From Flavobacteriales bacterium UBA4110 (GTDB lineage Bacteria > Bacteroidota > Bacteroidia > Flavobacteriales > Weeksellaceae), in NCBI GenBank assembly GCA_002383165.1, contig DFXK01000009.1, positions 1 through 64,000 of the forward strand: a DNA stretch of 64,000 nucleotides. The letters are read 5' to 3'. Below the pieces are notes generated by a model, which was not told the origin of the DNA, did not search any database, and saw only the letters and a list, made by a program, of their open reading frames with translations. How positions within the stretch are numbered: position 1 is the first letter of the stretch; the number at the start of each line of letters is the position of its first letter. The position numbers were made by a program, and so were the translations under genes. This document shows positions 34,459 through 43,366 of the stretch, one piece after another.

Positions 34459-34701
34459 ATGAAATTACCAAAGTTTTTATTGGCCGACAATTCTGATTTC
34501 CCGGAAGATCTATTCGTAGTGCATACAGAATATCCTCGTTTCATCCTTAATGTAGAAGAAGAAGATGTGGAGTGGCTGGATGATCTTGAAGGTGACGATG
34601 AAGAAACTGTAGCTACTGAAGCTACTAAAGTTGTAGAAGAAGCCTTCAAATGGTGTGACGAAGAACTTGCGAAATACGACGAAGAAGGAGAAGAAGAATA
34701 A
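34459..34701 (+). CDS. Small acidic hypothetical protein
   Basis: 80-residue, strongly acidic protein. It starts MKLPKFLLADNSDFPEDLFVV, has EYPRFILNVEEEDVEWLDDL in the middle and ends in an Asp/Glu-rich tail. No signal peptide or membrane segment. The N-terminal half looks like a conserved flavobacterial small protein I cannot name. A TATCTTTG -7 box at 34402-34409 and a strong downstream terminator support independent expression. Function unknown. Confidence 0.8.
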   Translation: MKLPKFLLADNSDFPEDLFVVHTEYPRFILNVEEEDVEWLDDLEGDDEETVATEATKVVEEAFKWCDEELAKYDEEGEEE

Positions 34702-34739
34702 AAAAAAAGAGCTCAAAATTGAGCTCTTTTTTTTTTTTT
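34701..34739. terminator. Bidirectional terminator
   Basis: Stem GAGCTCAA / TTGAGCTC (34709-34716, 34719-34726) with an A-run before and 13 T after. It separates the acidic protein gene from the convergent META-domain gene. Confidence 0.88.
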
Positions 34740-34740
34740 A

Positions 34741-35142
34741 TTATTGCTTTGTGAATTTAAGAAGCAAGAGATTGTCTTTATAAAGTTCCAATGTAGATTC
34801 GGTTACAACATATTTATTGACCTTTGGAAGCACTTCCAAATACGCTGTTTCCGTTATCATATTATTACACATTTTTCTCGTAGAGCCAATGTTTTTCGCT
34901 GAAAAATTTCCGGCAGAAGTATCAATTGTGGCATCAGAAAAATAGTTATTACAGCCTGCATTTCCAGAGATTCTGTTTTGCTCTATTACCAAAGTTGGTT
35001 TATTGGTGATATCATCTGCCAGAATCCATTGTGTACCTGTGATGGATGCCTGGTTTTTCCCCAGCTTGTCTGTATTTCCCAATCTACTTGTACAAGAAAC
35101 AACGGTTAAAGCTAATATAGATGTAAAAAAAAGTTTTTTCAT
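34741..35142 (-). CDS. META-domain (HslJ-like) lipoprotein
   Basis: 133-residue lipoprotein. The signal ends in LTVVSC (Cys at 17). The META/DUF306 fold is recognised from ITGTQWILADDI, LVIEQNRISGNAGCNNYFSDATID and GSTRKMCNNMITETAYLEVLP, closing with LELYKDNLLLLKF. The paired G-x-x-G-C-N-x-Y and M-A/C-C motifs are typical for HslJ-like heat-inducible proteins. Role in the envelope is not established. A TATCTTTG box on the minus strand (35162-35169) lies 19 bases before the start. Confidence 0.9.
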   Translation of the reverse strand: MKKLFFTSILALTVVSCTSRLGNTDKLGKNQASITGTQWILADDITNKPTLVIEQNRISGNAGCNNYFSDATIDTSAGNFSAKNIGSTRKMCNNMITETAYLEVLPKVNKYVVTESTLELYKDNLLLLKFTKQ

Positions 35143-35206
35143 TTTTATAAAAATTACATTTCAAAGATAAGATTTTCTTTCTTAACACAATTACCATCTA
35201 CTAATG

Positions 35207-35235
35207 AAAAAAAGAGACAACCCGTAAGCTGCCTC
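35207..35235 (-). terminator. Terminator after the T9SS pseudogene
   Basis: On the minus strand GAGGCA / TGTCTC (35214-35219 and 35230-35235) with an inner loop, followed by seven T. It lies 31 bases past the decayed gene's stop. Confidence 0.6.
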
Positions 35236-35266
35236 ATTTCAAAATTTGTGTTTTTATGGTTATGTT

Positions 35267-35879
35267 TTATTTTTTGATGACTTTGAAGGATTTTGTAGTT
35301 CCATCTATCATTTTTAAATTGATAATATACAAGCCTTTTGATAAAGAAGATAGTACTAATAATTTTTCAGGCTTCAAAGTTTTGACCAGTTTTCCTGAGC
35401 TATCACCGATAGAAATTGATGCAACAGAATTTAAGTCCGATATATTAACAACATCTGTAAATCCACTTTTGAAATACTATTTGCAGATTGACTTGTAAAA
35501 TAAATATATCCATCATTCCCTGAAGTTAAATAATAAGCATCTACCGCTGGTACAAGGGTCTCAAGATTGCTTCCATCAAAATTCATTTTAACAATATTAC
35601 CTCCGGCTAAAGCAAATAATTTTCTATTAATTATTGCAATTCCAAAAACACTGCTGCCCAAATTACTTATAACTTCTCTATCAGCACCATCTCAATTTGT
35701 TTTATTAATTCTTCTGTTTCCACTATCCTATCACTAATGTAGATATCACCTTGTTGATTTGCAATGACATCATAAGGCCTGTTCAAATTGTCCCCTAAGA
35801 TTGTTTGAGCTAAAATCGTATTACCTAGAAAAAGGCAAACTCCCAGACAAACCAAATGGAAAAAAGTTTTCGTAATCAA
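35267..35879 (-). pseudogene. Decayed NHL-repeat-like protein with T9SS sorting domain
   Basis: Pieces of one exported protein lie in different frames. The first (35667-35879) has a signal peptide (ending NTILAQ) and LNRPYDVIANQQGDIYISD, typical of NHL/beta-propeller repeats. A 5-bp tandem duplication (GATAGGATAG) then shifts the frame. Removing it restores SGNRRINKTN, followed by a TGA where CGA (Arg) is expected, then DGADREVISNLGSSVFG, which continues in the second piece (35431-35661: LVPAVDAYYLTSGNDGYIYFTS). A third piece in yet another frame, TDVVNISDLNSVASISIG to FKVIKK, is the end of a type A T9SS sorting domain. The central part is missing. The gene is clearly non-functional. Confidence 0.85.
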
Positions 35880-35979
35880 TTATTTTTACTAATTACTGAA
35901 GCAAAAATAATCACCTCCACTTAACAAAACATTAAACTGGGACGAAATGCAGAACTTTGTATATGAATGTAAAAATTGA

Positions 35980-36633
35980 CTATAAATTTTGTCTATAATT
36001 CCTAGAAAGTGGTAGTTTAAAGCTGTTTACAACCACTTCATCGGATGATATTTTTTCCAAAAAAGCAGAGTTTATAAAAATCGAACGGTGGATTTGTTTA
36101 AAAGATGACGGCAAAACTTTAGAAAACTCCAGCAACGTATTTCTAATGGTGAATTTAGAATTTGTAGTGATAATATCCAGATAATTTCGATCCGATTGGA
36201 TGTACACAATGTCGGCTAATTTTAATTTAATATCACTATAACCATCTTTCACAAAAACATATTGCTTTTGTTTTTTCTGGATGATAATTTTTATCGCAGT
36301 CAGCAAATCCACTTCTCTAATTGGTTTTGTGAGATAAGATTCTGGCGTGGTAGCAAGTGCATTTTCCACCATTTTAGAATCGGTTTGTCCAGTGATGAAA
36401 ATAACAGATGTTTCTTCATTTTTTTCATTACTGAGTTTTATACCTTCAAAATGACCTTCCAGATTGATATCCATTAGAACAACATCCGGTTGCAAAGTTT
36501 TCATTTTCTCCTGAGTTTCTGAAACGGAATGTGTCATAAAAACATTTTTACAGCCATTATTCTCCAATATTTCTTTGATATAATCGTCGATTAAAACCTC
36601 GTCTTCTGCGATTAAAATTTTGATAAAATTCAC
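35980..36633 (-). CDS. LytTR-type response regulator
   Basis: 217-residue cytosolic regulator. The receiver domain (1-120) has acidic AEDE at 9-12, the phospho-acceptor Asp in VVLMDINLEG (about residue 55), Thr in VIFITGQTD and Lys in YLTKPI. The LytTR DNA-binding domain (about 125-217) shows in VFVKDGYSDIKLKLADIVYIQSDRNYLDI and SFKQIHRSIFINSAFLEKI. It is encoded three bases downstream of its presumed histidine kinase. The receiver carries a variant Asp-rich loop but all phosphorylation residues are present. Targets unknown. Confidence 0.92.
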   Translation of the reverse strand: MNFIKILIAEDEVLIDDYIKEILENNGCKNVFMTHSVSETQEKMKTLQPDVVLMDINLEGHFEGIKLSNEKNEETSVIFITGQTDSKMVENALATTPESYLTKPIREVDLLTAIKIIIQKKQKQYVFVKDGYSDIKLKLADIVYIQSDRNYLDIITTNSKFTIRNTLLEFSKVLPSSFKQIHRSIFINSAFLEKISSDEVVVNSFKLPLSRNYRQNL

Positions 36634-36636
36634 AAC

Positions 36637-38352
36637 CTACAATTTCATATTAAAACTAAACTTAAACCCATTTTCCAAATCGATTCTGTAATCTATTTTC
36701 AATTGGCGACAGAGTTTTTCTATGAGATTAAGTTTCATGATTTCATTTTTCGCTTCGCCATTATCTTCATAATGAAAATAGACTTTAGTTTCGTCTGTAT
36801 CGATTTTCAGATCTATATTTTTATGATGCTGATTTGGAAAAGCGTGCTTCATAGAATTCATACAAAGTTCCGTGACCAGCAATCCGATGTACATCGCATT
36901 ACTAACAGGAATCACCAAATCCTTAACATCAAACTTAACTTCGATCTGATTTTCAACAAACAGAAAATCAAGATTTTGTTTAATTTCTAATAAGAAATTT
37001 TTCAGATTCAAGTTTTTCTTGTCTTGGTTATTATACAATTGACGGTGCAAAATGCCTAAAGAATCGATTTTCGCAGTGATTCTTCTGTTGCTAAGATCAT
37101 CAGTAAAATTCTTTTTCAACTCATTATCAATCAATATTCTCACAAGCTGAAGATTATTATTAATTCTATGATGCGTTTCAGCAACCAAAAACTCATTCTG
37201 TTCCGAAACAAATTTAAGTTTTCTGTTCTGTTTTCTAATAATCTTAACATAATTGAGCAGAATAATCGCAAAAATCAATATCGTGATTAATCCGGAAAGT
37301 ATGAAATATCCAATCAGATTTTGCCTTTTGATTTGTTCGCCCTGCAGTTCCAAAAGTTTTCTACTGTCGTTTATAACTTTTTCTCTTTCAGCACTTTTAA
37401 ATCTTTTTTCGTAGTCCAGTACTTTGTCATCATAGAGTTTGTGATAATAATCCTCTGTTAGTTGCAGCCTAATTCTGAGGTATTTGTAGGCTTGTTTATA
37501 ATCGCCCACTTTTTTATAGGCCGCCTGAAGATTGTCTGCAAACAAGAGTTGGTTATAGCTTAATTTGTTCTCCGTCGCAATATCAAATCCTTCCAAAGAA
37601 ACTTTTATAGATTCTTGATAATTTTTTATAAAATCCAAATTCCGAGAAAGATTCACCATTGCATCACATTGAACTTGGATATCTCCTTTGTCTTTGGCTA
37701 GCACAACGATATTTTGCAAATGTTTTATTGCTTTACTATAATTCTTCCTGTACTCATAGACTCTTGCGATTTCGAGCAAAGAAATCAATGTACTTTCTGA
37801 ATCATTAAGTTTTTGAGATAATATCAATGCTTTTTTTGAATAAAACATTACACTATCTTCATTGCTTGGGTCTTCTGAAAAAATTGCTGCTTTTCTGTTG
37901 TAGAATTTTAACCGATAAAAATCATTGATTTTTTCACGTTTCAGAATTTTATCACAAAAGTCAATATACTCTTTGGCTCTCGTGTTTTGCCTGCGGTATC
38001 TATAAAATTCTGCTAGATGAGTATAAACATAAAACTCTTCTTGCAAAAGTTTCTTCATGGAGAAAATCTTCAGTGCATTTTGATAAGCTTCTGGAGCTTT
38101 TTCATAATCATGGTTTAGTTTGTAAGCATTTCCCAATTCAACATATAATAAACCTTTGTCTACTAATGATTTTGATTGCGAAATATTTTGATTGATGTAA
38201 ACAATTGCCGAATCTATTTTATTTTTACGAATGAGCTCTTGCGAGATATGAATTGCATTTTTGTCATTAGCTGTGATAAAAATATAATTGAATATAAAAC
38301 ATAATCCCAATACTTTTGGAAATATACCATTATTCGGAATTATTTTTTTCAT
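36637..38352 (-). CDS. TPR-containing sensor histidine kinase
   Basis: About 571 residues. An N-terminal hydrophobic segment (VLGLCFIFNYIFITAND) exports a TPR region (about 30-330; units such as GNAYKLNHDYEKAPEAYQNAL and LLEIARVYEYRKNYSKAIKHL), followed by a membrane helix (LIGYFILSGLITILIFAIILLNYV). The cytoplasmic part has an H-box VAETHHRINNNLQLV of the HisKA_2 type and a C-terminal HATPase domain with VTELCMNSMKHAF (N box) and YEDNGEAK (G1). Such proteins are paired with LytTR regulators in flavobacteria, as here. The ATG before KKIIPNN is chosen; a TTG nine codons upstream is in frame. Confidence 0.9.
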   Translation of the reverse strand: MKKIIPNNGIFPKVLGLCFIFNYIFITANDKNAIHISQELIRKNKIDSAIVYINQNISQSKSLVDKGLLYVELGNAYKLNHDYEKAPEAYQNALKIFSMKKLLQEEFYVYTHLAEFYRYRRQNTRAKEYIDFCDKILKREKINDFYRLKFYNRKAAIFSEDPSNEDSVMFYSKKALILSQKLNDSESTLISLLEIARVYEYRKNYSKAIKHLQNIVVLAKDKGDIQVQCDAMVNLSRNLDFIKNYQESIKVSLEGFDIATENKLSYNQLLFADNLQAAYKKVGDYKQAYKYLRIRLQLTEDYYHKLYDDKVLDYEKRFKSAEREKVINDSRKLLELQGEQIKRQNLIGYFILSGLITILIFAIILLNYVKIIRKQNRKLKFVSEQNEFLVAETHHRINNNLQLVRILIDNELKKNFTDDLSNRRITAKIDSLGILHRQLYNNQDKKNLNLKNFLLEIKQNLDFLFVENQIEVKFDVKDLVIPVSNAMYIGLLVTELCMNSMKHAFPNQHHKNIDLKIDTDETKVYFHYEDNGEAKNEIMKLNLIEKLCRQLKIDYRIDLENGFKFSFNMKL

Positions 38353-38520
38353 TTTTAAGATTTGAAGACCATAGTACAAAGTAAGTTATTTTTAGCTAAA
38401 ACCCTTCAAAAATAATATCCAGAAATCCTTCTAAAAATGCGAATTAAATTAATAATGAATAAGTTATGATTTATAAATTTTAAAAGCTTAATTTTGCACT
38501 CCGAAATAAGGAATCATATT

Positions 38521-38967
38521 ATGAAACGAATTGCTGAACACAGAAAACTTCTTGGCGTTGACAACACTGCAACTTTGAAGGATGTAAAAAACATCTACAG
38601 AAATGTGATGAAGGAAACACATCCGGACAAATTCATCAATGATGAAGCCGGAAAACAGGAAGCGGAAGAAAGAAGCAAATCTGTGATAGAAGCCTATCAT
38701 TTTCTAGTGAGCATTAATGAAGAAACTCAGGAAAAATATAAAGAAGAATACACGGAAACTATCACCAACTCTATCATCACCGATTTCTATCTTGAAAAAT
38801 CGATTTTGAAAGTGCAGCATTTGAACGGAAAAATGTTCGAATACATTGGCGTTCCAAGAAATACGTACATCAAAATGGTTAACTCAGATTCACCAAGTCG
38901 TTTTGCAAGAAGACACATCTATGGTAATTTTATCTACAGAAAGTCTGGCGAGGCAATGGCAGATTAA
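38521..38967 (+). CDS. J-domain/KTSC-domain protein
   Basis: 148-residue soluble protein with two parts. Residues 1-70 form a J-like domain (LLGVDNTATLKDVKNIYRNVMKETHPDKF) including the HPD signature needed to stimulate Hsp70. The C-terminal part (about 85-148) is a KTSC domain: FYLEKSILKVQHLNGKMFEYIGVPRNTYIKMV and SRFARRHIYGNFIYRK. KTSC domains are often fused to or near other enzymes and their role is not known. It probably targets a DnaK system to a specific client. The ATG before KRIAEHRK is chosen over a TTG upstream. Confidence 0.87.
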   Translation: MKRIAEHRKLLGVDNTATLKDVKNIYRNVMKETHPDKFINDEAGKQEAEERSKSVIEAYHFLVSINEETQEKYKEEYTETITNSIITDFYLEKSILKVQHLNGKMFEYIGVPRNTYIKMVNSDSPSRFARRHIYGNFIYRKSGEAMAD

Positions 38968-38990
38968 TCTTTCCATTTTAAAATATATTG

Positions 38991-39022
38991 AGACTTTCAG
39001 ATTTTTCTGGGAGTCTTTTTTT
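38991..39022 (+). terminator. Terminator after the J/KTSC gene
   Basis: 11-bp stem AGACTTTCAGA / TCTGGGAGTCT (two G-U) with a TTTT loop, followed by T. Confidence 0.75.
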
Positions 39023-39029
39023 ATTTAAA

Positions 39030-39065
39030 AACAAAAAAACCGCATCAATAAAATTGATACGGTTT
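39030..39065 (-). terminator. Terminator of the RND efflux operon
   Basis: On the minus strand, AAACCGTATCAAT pairs with ATTGATGCGGTTT (one mismatch, 39037-39065), followed by seven T. It lies 20 bases past the RND permease stop. Confidence 0.8.
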
Positions 39066-39085
39066 CAAGGTTAATTAAATTGAGA

Positions 39086-42000
39086 TTAATCTACGTGCTT
39101 CGGTGTGTAACCGTCTTCACTTAGTTCTCTGTGTTCATACTCCGCTTTCATTTCAGCGTCATAATCTACTTTTTCATCTTTTCCTAATCTTCTCAGCAAA
39201 GAATCGAATAATGAATAAACAACCGGTACAATAATCAAAGTCAGGAATAATGACGATGTCAAACCACCGATAATTACCCAAGCAAGTCCGTTGTTCATCT
39301 CCGCTCCGGCTCCTTTTGCAATCGCAATCGGGATCATACCGAAGATCATCGCAATGGTTGTCATCAAGATCGGACGAAGACGAGCGTGGTTTGCCTGAAT
39401 CAAAGCGTCGTGCGTGGTAGCTCCGGCGGCTTTTCTCATATTAGCAAAATCGACAATCATAATAGCGTTCTTCGCTACCAAACCAATCAACATAATCATA
39501 CCGAGCATTGTAAATATATTCAGTGAATTTCCTGTGATTGCCAGAATTACCATTACTCCAATCAATGCCAACGGAATCGAGAACAATACCACAAACGGAT
39601 AAACAAACGAGTCATACAAGGAAACCATTACCAAATAGACCAATACAATAGCCGCCAATAGTGCGATTCCTAAAGTACCGAAACCTTCCGTCTGGTTTTC
39701 CATATCACCACTCCAAATGTAGCTTACTCCGGCTGGTTTTGTTTTCTCGTTATCCATAAACTGGTCTGCCCATTCATTGGCAACATCACCCACAGGACGA
39801 CCGACCACTTTAGATTTCACCTTCACAGAAGGCGCTTTATCTCTACGTTCCAGCAAACTTGGTCCAGAACCCATTTTGACATCAGCAAACTGGCTTAATC
39901 TTACTTGTTGACCTTGTGGATTAGTGAACATCAGATTTCTTACGTCATCAATTGACTGTCTGTTAGCATCTGCAAAACGGATGTTGATATCATATTCATA
40001 TTCTCCGGCTCTGAATTTTCCGTCTGTATTTCCACTGAATGCAGTCTGCATAGTCTGTCCTACACTAGCAAGATTTAAGCCTAAAGAAGCCATTTTATCT
40101 CTATCGATATTTACCTGAACTTCCGGACTTCCTGAGTCAGTGGATAATTCTGCATCTACAGAACCAGGCACTTTTTTAAGTAATTCTAGGATTCTATTCG
40201 CTTCTTTATTTGCAGTTTCGTTGTCCTGAGCCGTTACCACCATTTCGATTGGCGCGTTGTCTGCTCCCATTAATCCGATTGGTGCTGTTTTGAACTCAAC
40301 GCCTGTGAATTTCTCTTCTAAAGCTCTTTTTATTTTAGCCGATTTGATATCTGTACTTTCGTTACGTTCAGATTTATCCACTAAAATTACCTGAATCTCG
40401 GATTGATATAAAGTAGCCTGCGCACCACCAAAACCTGTGGACTGCTGACCAACTGTTGTAATCATATCCACTACATCTTTATCTTCTCTCAGATATTTTT
40501 CAACCGCAAGAGTTACTTGGTTGGTTTTTTCTACAGAAGCATCTTTTGGTAATTCCATCTGAACAAGAAACTGTCCTCTGTCGATTTTCGGGAAGAATTC
40601 TCCTCCAATGAATCCAAATGCTACTAACATAAAGGAAGAAATCAAAATAATAAATGTTACAATAACAGTCATTATTCTTCTTAATGTCGATTTCAAACAC
40701 CATTCTAAGATTCCACTAATCCAGTGTGTAAATTTCTCCAATTGTTTTTCGAACCAAAGGATAAATTTCTCAAATGGATTTTTCCCGGTCAAATGTACTA
40801 ACTTACCAAATCTTGAAGATAACCAAGGAATAATCGTAAAGGAAGCCAACAATGATAACATTGTTGCAATAACCACGGTCACACAGAACTGCGCCAAGAT
40901 ATCAGACACTAATCCTGAACTCATCGCAATCGGTAAGAATACCACCACGATTACCAATGTAATTGCAGTTACGGTAAATCCAATTTCTGAAGCTCCGTCG
41001 TATGCTGCACGGATTCTGCTTTTCCCCATCTCCATATGGCGGTAAACGTTTTCCAAAACCACAATCGCATCATCCACAAGAATACCTACAACGAGAGAAA
41101 GTCCTAATAAACTCATCAAGTTCAAGGTATATCCCATCAAGTACATCCCAATCACTGTTGCAATCAACGAAACTGGGATAGAAACCATCACGATGAATGC
41201 GTTTCTGATGTTATGGAGGAACAATAACATTACCACAGCCACCAAAATAATCGCTAAGAATAAATCGAAAATTACGTGATCTGCTGCTTCCAGAGTAAAA
41301 TCTGTGGTGTCATCTACGATATTGACTTTAACTCCCTGGGTTTTATAATTGTCCTGAACCTGAGCAATCGTCTTCTGAACCAATTCCGAAACCGAAACTG
41401 CGTTGGCATCAGATTGCTTTTTGATTTGCATCAAAATGGTAGAATTCTGATTAAATCTGGCTATTTTCTCTACATCTTTTTGAGTATCGAAAACAGTTGC
41501 AATATCAGACAAACGAACCTGTGCCCCGTTTTTGTTGGAAACCACAAGGTTATTCATTTCCTGGACGTCTCTATATTTCCCAGAAAGTCTGATCGTAGAA
41601 CGAGAAGTTCTGGTCTTCAAAGCTCCGGTTGGGAAATCTAAGTTCGAAGAAAGAATCGCTTGTTGTACATCTGCAATCGCAAGACCATAACCCTGCATTT
41701 TCTTTTCATCCAAACTCACTTGGATCTCTCTTTCCTGTCCACCCACAAGATCAACCTGAGCTACACCGTTTACACGGGAAAAAATTGGCTCGATTTTCTT
41801 GTCAAGAAGGTCATAAAGATCTTTGTTATTCAGTTTATCACTGGAGATACTCAATGTCATAATTGGAAGATCGTCCAATGAGAATTTTTGAAGTGAAGGC
41901 GGATCTGCATCATCCGGAAGGTCTGCCAAGATGGCGTTTACCTTTCTTTGTGCATCATTCAACGCGTAGTTTACATCAGCACCTGTATTCAACTGAACCA

Positions 42001-42274
42001 TAATTACCGATAAACTCTCGTAAGAAGATGATTCTACTTTCTTCACATTCTCCAAAGAACCAACTGCATCTTCAATTTTTCTGGTCACCGACGTTTCCAC
42101 CTCACTTGGCGAAGCACCTGGATAAACCGTAGAAATCGTCACCATATTGGTTTCAAACTTCGGAATCAATTCGTACCCCATCATAGAGTAACTCAACAAA
42201 CCACCCAATGTCAGAATCGTAAATAATACGATAACGAGCGATGGTCTTTTAATGGATATTTCTGCTAACTTCAT
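39086..42274 (-). CDS. RND multidrug efflux permease (HAE1/AcrB family)
   Basis: 1062-residue inner-membrane pump with the 12-helix RND plan and two large periplasmic loops. The start LAEISIKRPSLVIVLFTILTLGGLLSYSMMGYELIPKFETNMV is typical, as is VGILVDDAIVVLENVYRHMEMGKSRIRAAYDGASEIGFTV, whose paired Asp residues in helix 4 form the proton relay. The C-terminal half repeats the plan (GLVAKNAIMIVDFANMRKAAGATTHDA). It is the last gene of a tetR-tolC-adaptor-permease operon and exports hydrophobic drugs or metabolites with the adaptor and channel. Substrate cannot be told from sequence. Confidence 0.95.
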   Translation of the reverse strand: MKLAEISIKRPSLVIVLFTILTLGGLLSYSMMGYELIPKFETNMVTISTVYPGASPSEVETSVTRKIEDAVGSLENVKKVESSSYESLSVIMVQLNTGADVNYALNDAQRKVNAILADLPDDADPPSLQKFSLDDLPIMTLSISSDKLNNKDLYDLLDKKIEPIFSRVNGVAQVDLVGGQEREIQVSLDEKKMQGYGLAIADVQQAILSSNLDFPTGALKTRTSRSTIRLSGKYRDVQEMNNLVVSNKNGAQVRLSDIATVFDTQKDVEKIARFNQNSTILMQIKKQSDANAVSVSELVQKTIAQVQDNYKTQGVKVNIVDDTTDFTLEAADHVIFDLFLAIILVAVVMLLFLHNIRNAFIVMVSIPVSLIATVIGMYLMGYTLNLMSLLGLSLVVGILVDDAIVVLENVYRHMEMGKSRIRAAYDGASEIGFTVTAITLVIVVVFLPIAMSSGLVSDILAQFCVTVVIATMLSLLASFTIIPWLSSRFGKLVHLTGKNPFEKFILWFEKQLEKFTHWISGILEWCLKSTLRRIMTVIVTFIILISSFMLVAFGFIGGEFFPKIDRGQFLVQMELPKDASVEKTNQVTLAVEKYLREDKDVVDMITTVGQQSTGFGGAQATLYQSEIQVILVDKSERNESTDIKSAKIKRALEEKFTGVEFKTAPIGLMGADNAPIEMVVTAQDNETANKEANRILELLKKVPGSVDAELSTDSGSPEVQVNIDRDKMASLGLNLASVGQTMQTAFSGNTDGKFRAGEYEYDINIRFADANRQSIDDVRNLMFTNPQGQQVRLSQFADVKMGSGPSLLERRDKAPSVKVKSKVVGRPVGDVANEWADQFMDNEKTKPAGVSYIWSGDMENQTEGFGTLGIALLAAIVLVYLVMVSLYDSFVYPFVVLFSIPLALIGVMVILAITGNSLNIFTMLGMIMLIGLVAKNAIMIVDFANMRKAAGATTHDALIQANHARLRPILMTTIAMIFGMIPIAIAKGAGAEMNNGLAWVIIGGLTSSLFLTLIIVPVVYSLFDSLLRRLGKDEKVDYDAEMKAEYEHRELSEDGYTPKHVD

Positions 42275-42280
42275 CTTCTC

Positions 42281-43342
42281 TTACTTTACGATATTGATTT
42301 TTGAACCGTTGTCTAGGTTGATTTGTCCACTGGTAATCACTTGTTCACCACCATTAAGTCCGCTTAGGATTTGAACTTTATCACCGTAAACTTTTCCAGT
42401 TTGAACTTTAATTAATTTTGCAGTTCCATTGCTAACAACAAATAATTGACCTGAACTAACGCCGTTTACGAAAGCTTCTGCAGGAACAGTTAACATATTT
42501 TGAGTTTCGGCACCGTGATTGGTTTTGAAAACAGCTGTTGCGTACATACCAGCTTTTAGGTTTCCTCTGTTTTGAACTTCGATTTCAACCGGGAAGCTCA
42601 AAGAAGCATCACTTTTTGGCGCAATGAAAGTAATTCTACCAGCGAAAGATTCTTCCGGTAAGACATTAACATTGATTTTTACTGTTTGTCCAATTTGGAT
42701 TCTTCCAACTTGACTTTCATCAACCAAAACAGACAATTTCAAAGTATTGATATTAACAATTTCAAATAAAGCAGTTCCCGGTGCAACCACCATTCCCGGC
42801 TCAACCATTTTTTTGTTGATTGTTCCGCTGATGCCTGCTCTTACGCTGGTATCATTTACTCTTACGCCTTGTGCTCTTAATGCTGATTGTGCATTTTTAA
42901 GTTGTAATCTTGAGTTATCAAGTTGTTGTTTGGTCACACCGCCAGTTTTGTAAGCATTCTCATAACGCTGGTTATCAATAATGGCATTCTGCAGATTATT
43001 CTGAGCTTGAGTTACATCCACTTCTATTGCATCTCTTTTGATGGTTGCCAAAACTTGTCCTGCTCCAACTCTAGAACCTTCTTTTACCAAAACGTTCACA
43101 ATACGACCAGAAATTTCTGAAGATTGCTGGGACTCTTGTTTTGGGATAAATGTTCCGTTTGCCGAATAATCCGTATCAATATCTTGTCTGGAAACCGTTA
43201 CCACATTCACATTGATTTTGTCAACCTGTTTTGCCACTTCTTTAACTTCAGTTTCCTGCTTCTTCTTATTGTCGGCAATTTTCCAAGCTGCTAAACCAAT
43301 TAGGACAGCCGCTACGATGATATATATTAAAGTTTTTTTCAT
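42281..43342 (-). CDS. RND efflux periplasmic adaptor (membrane fusion protein)
   Basis: 353-residue periplasmic adaptor with an N-terminal signal-anchor (LIYIIVAAVLIGLAAWKIA). The lipoyl/biotinyl half-motifs SSEISGRIVNVLVKEGSRVGAGQVLATI and VRAGISGTINKKMVEPGMVVAPGTALFEI flank a helical hairpin (about 110-150). Beta-barrel and membrane-proximal domains follow, ending GLNGGEQVITSGQINLDNGSKINIVK. It joins the RND permease six bases downstream to a TolC-type channel encoded 24 bases upstream. Length is usual for the AcrA/MexA group. Confidence 0.94.
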   Translation of the reverse strand: MKKTLIYIIVAAVLIGLAAWKIADNKKKQETEVKEVAKQVDKINVNVVTVSRQDIDTDYSANGTFIPKQESQQSSEISGRIVNVLVKEGSRVGAGQVLATIKRDAIEVDVTQAQNNLQNAIIDNQRYENAYKTGGVTKQQLDNSRLQLKNAQSALRAQGVRVNDTSVRAGISGTINKKMVEPGMVVAPGTALFEIVNINTLKLSVLVDESQVGRIQIGQTVKINVNVLPEESFAGRITFIAPKSDASLSFPVEIEVQNRGNLKAGMYATAVFKTNHGAETQNMLTVPAEAFVNGVSSGQLFVVSNGTAKLIKVQTGKVYGDKVQILSGLNGGEQVITSGQINLDNGSKINIVK

Positions 43343-43366
43343 TTTATAACTGTTATTTTTGATAGT

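Noticed and set aside
35256..35498. 80-codon plus-strand frame over the T9SS remnant
   Set aside because: The minus-strand reading gives a recognisable sorting domain end; the plus frame has none.
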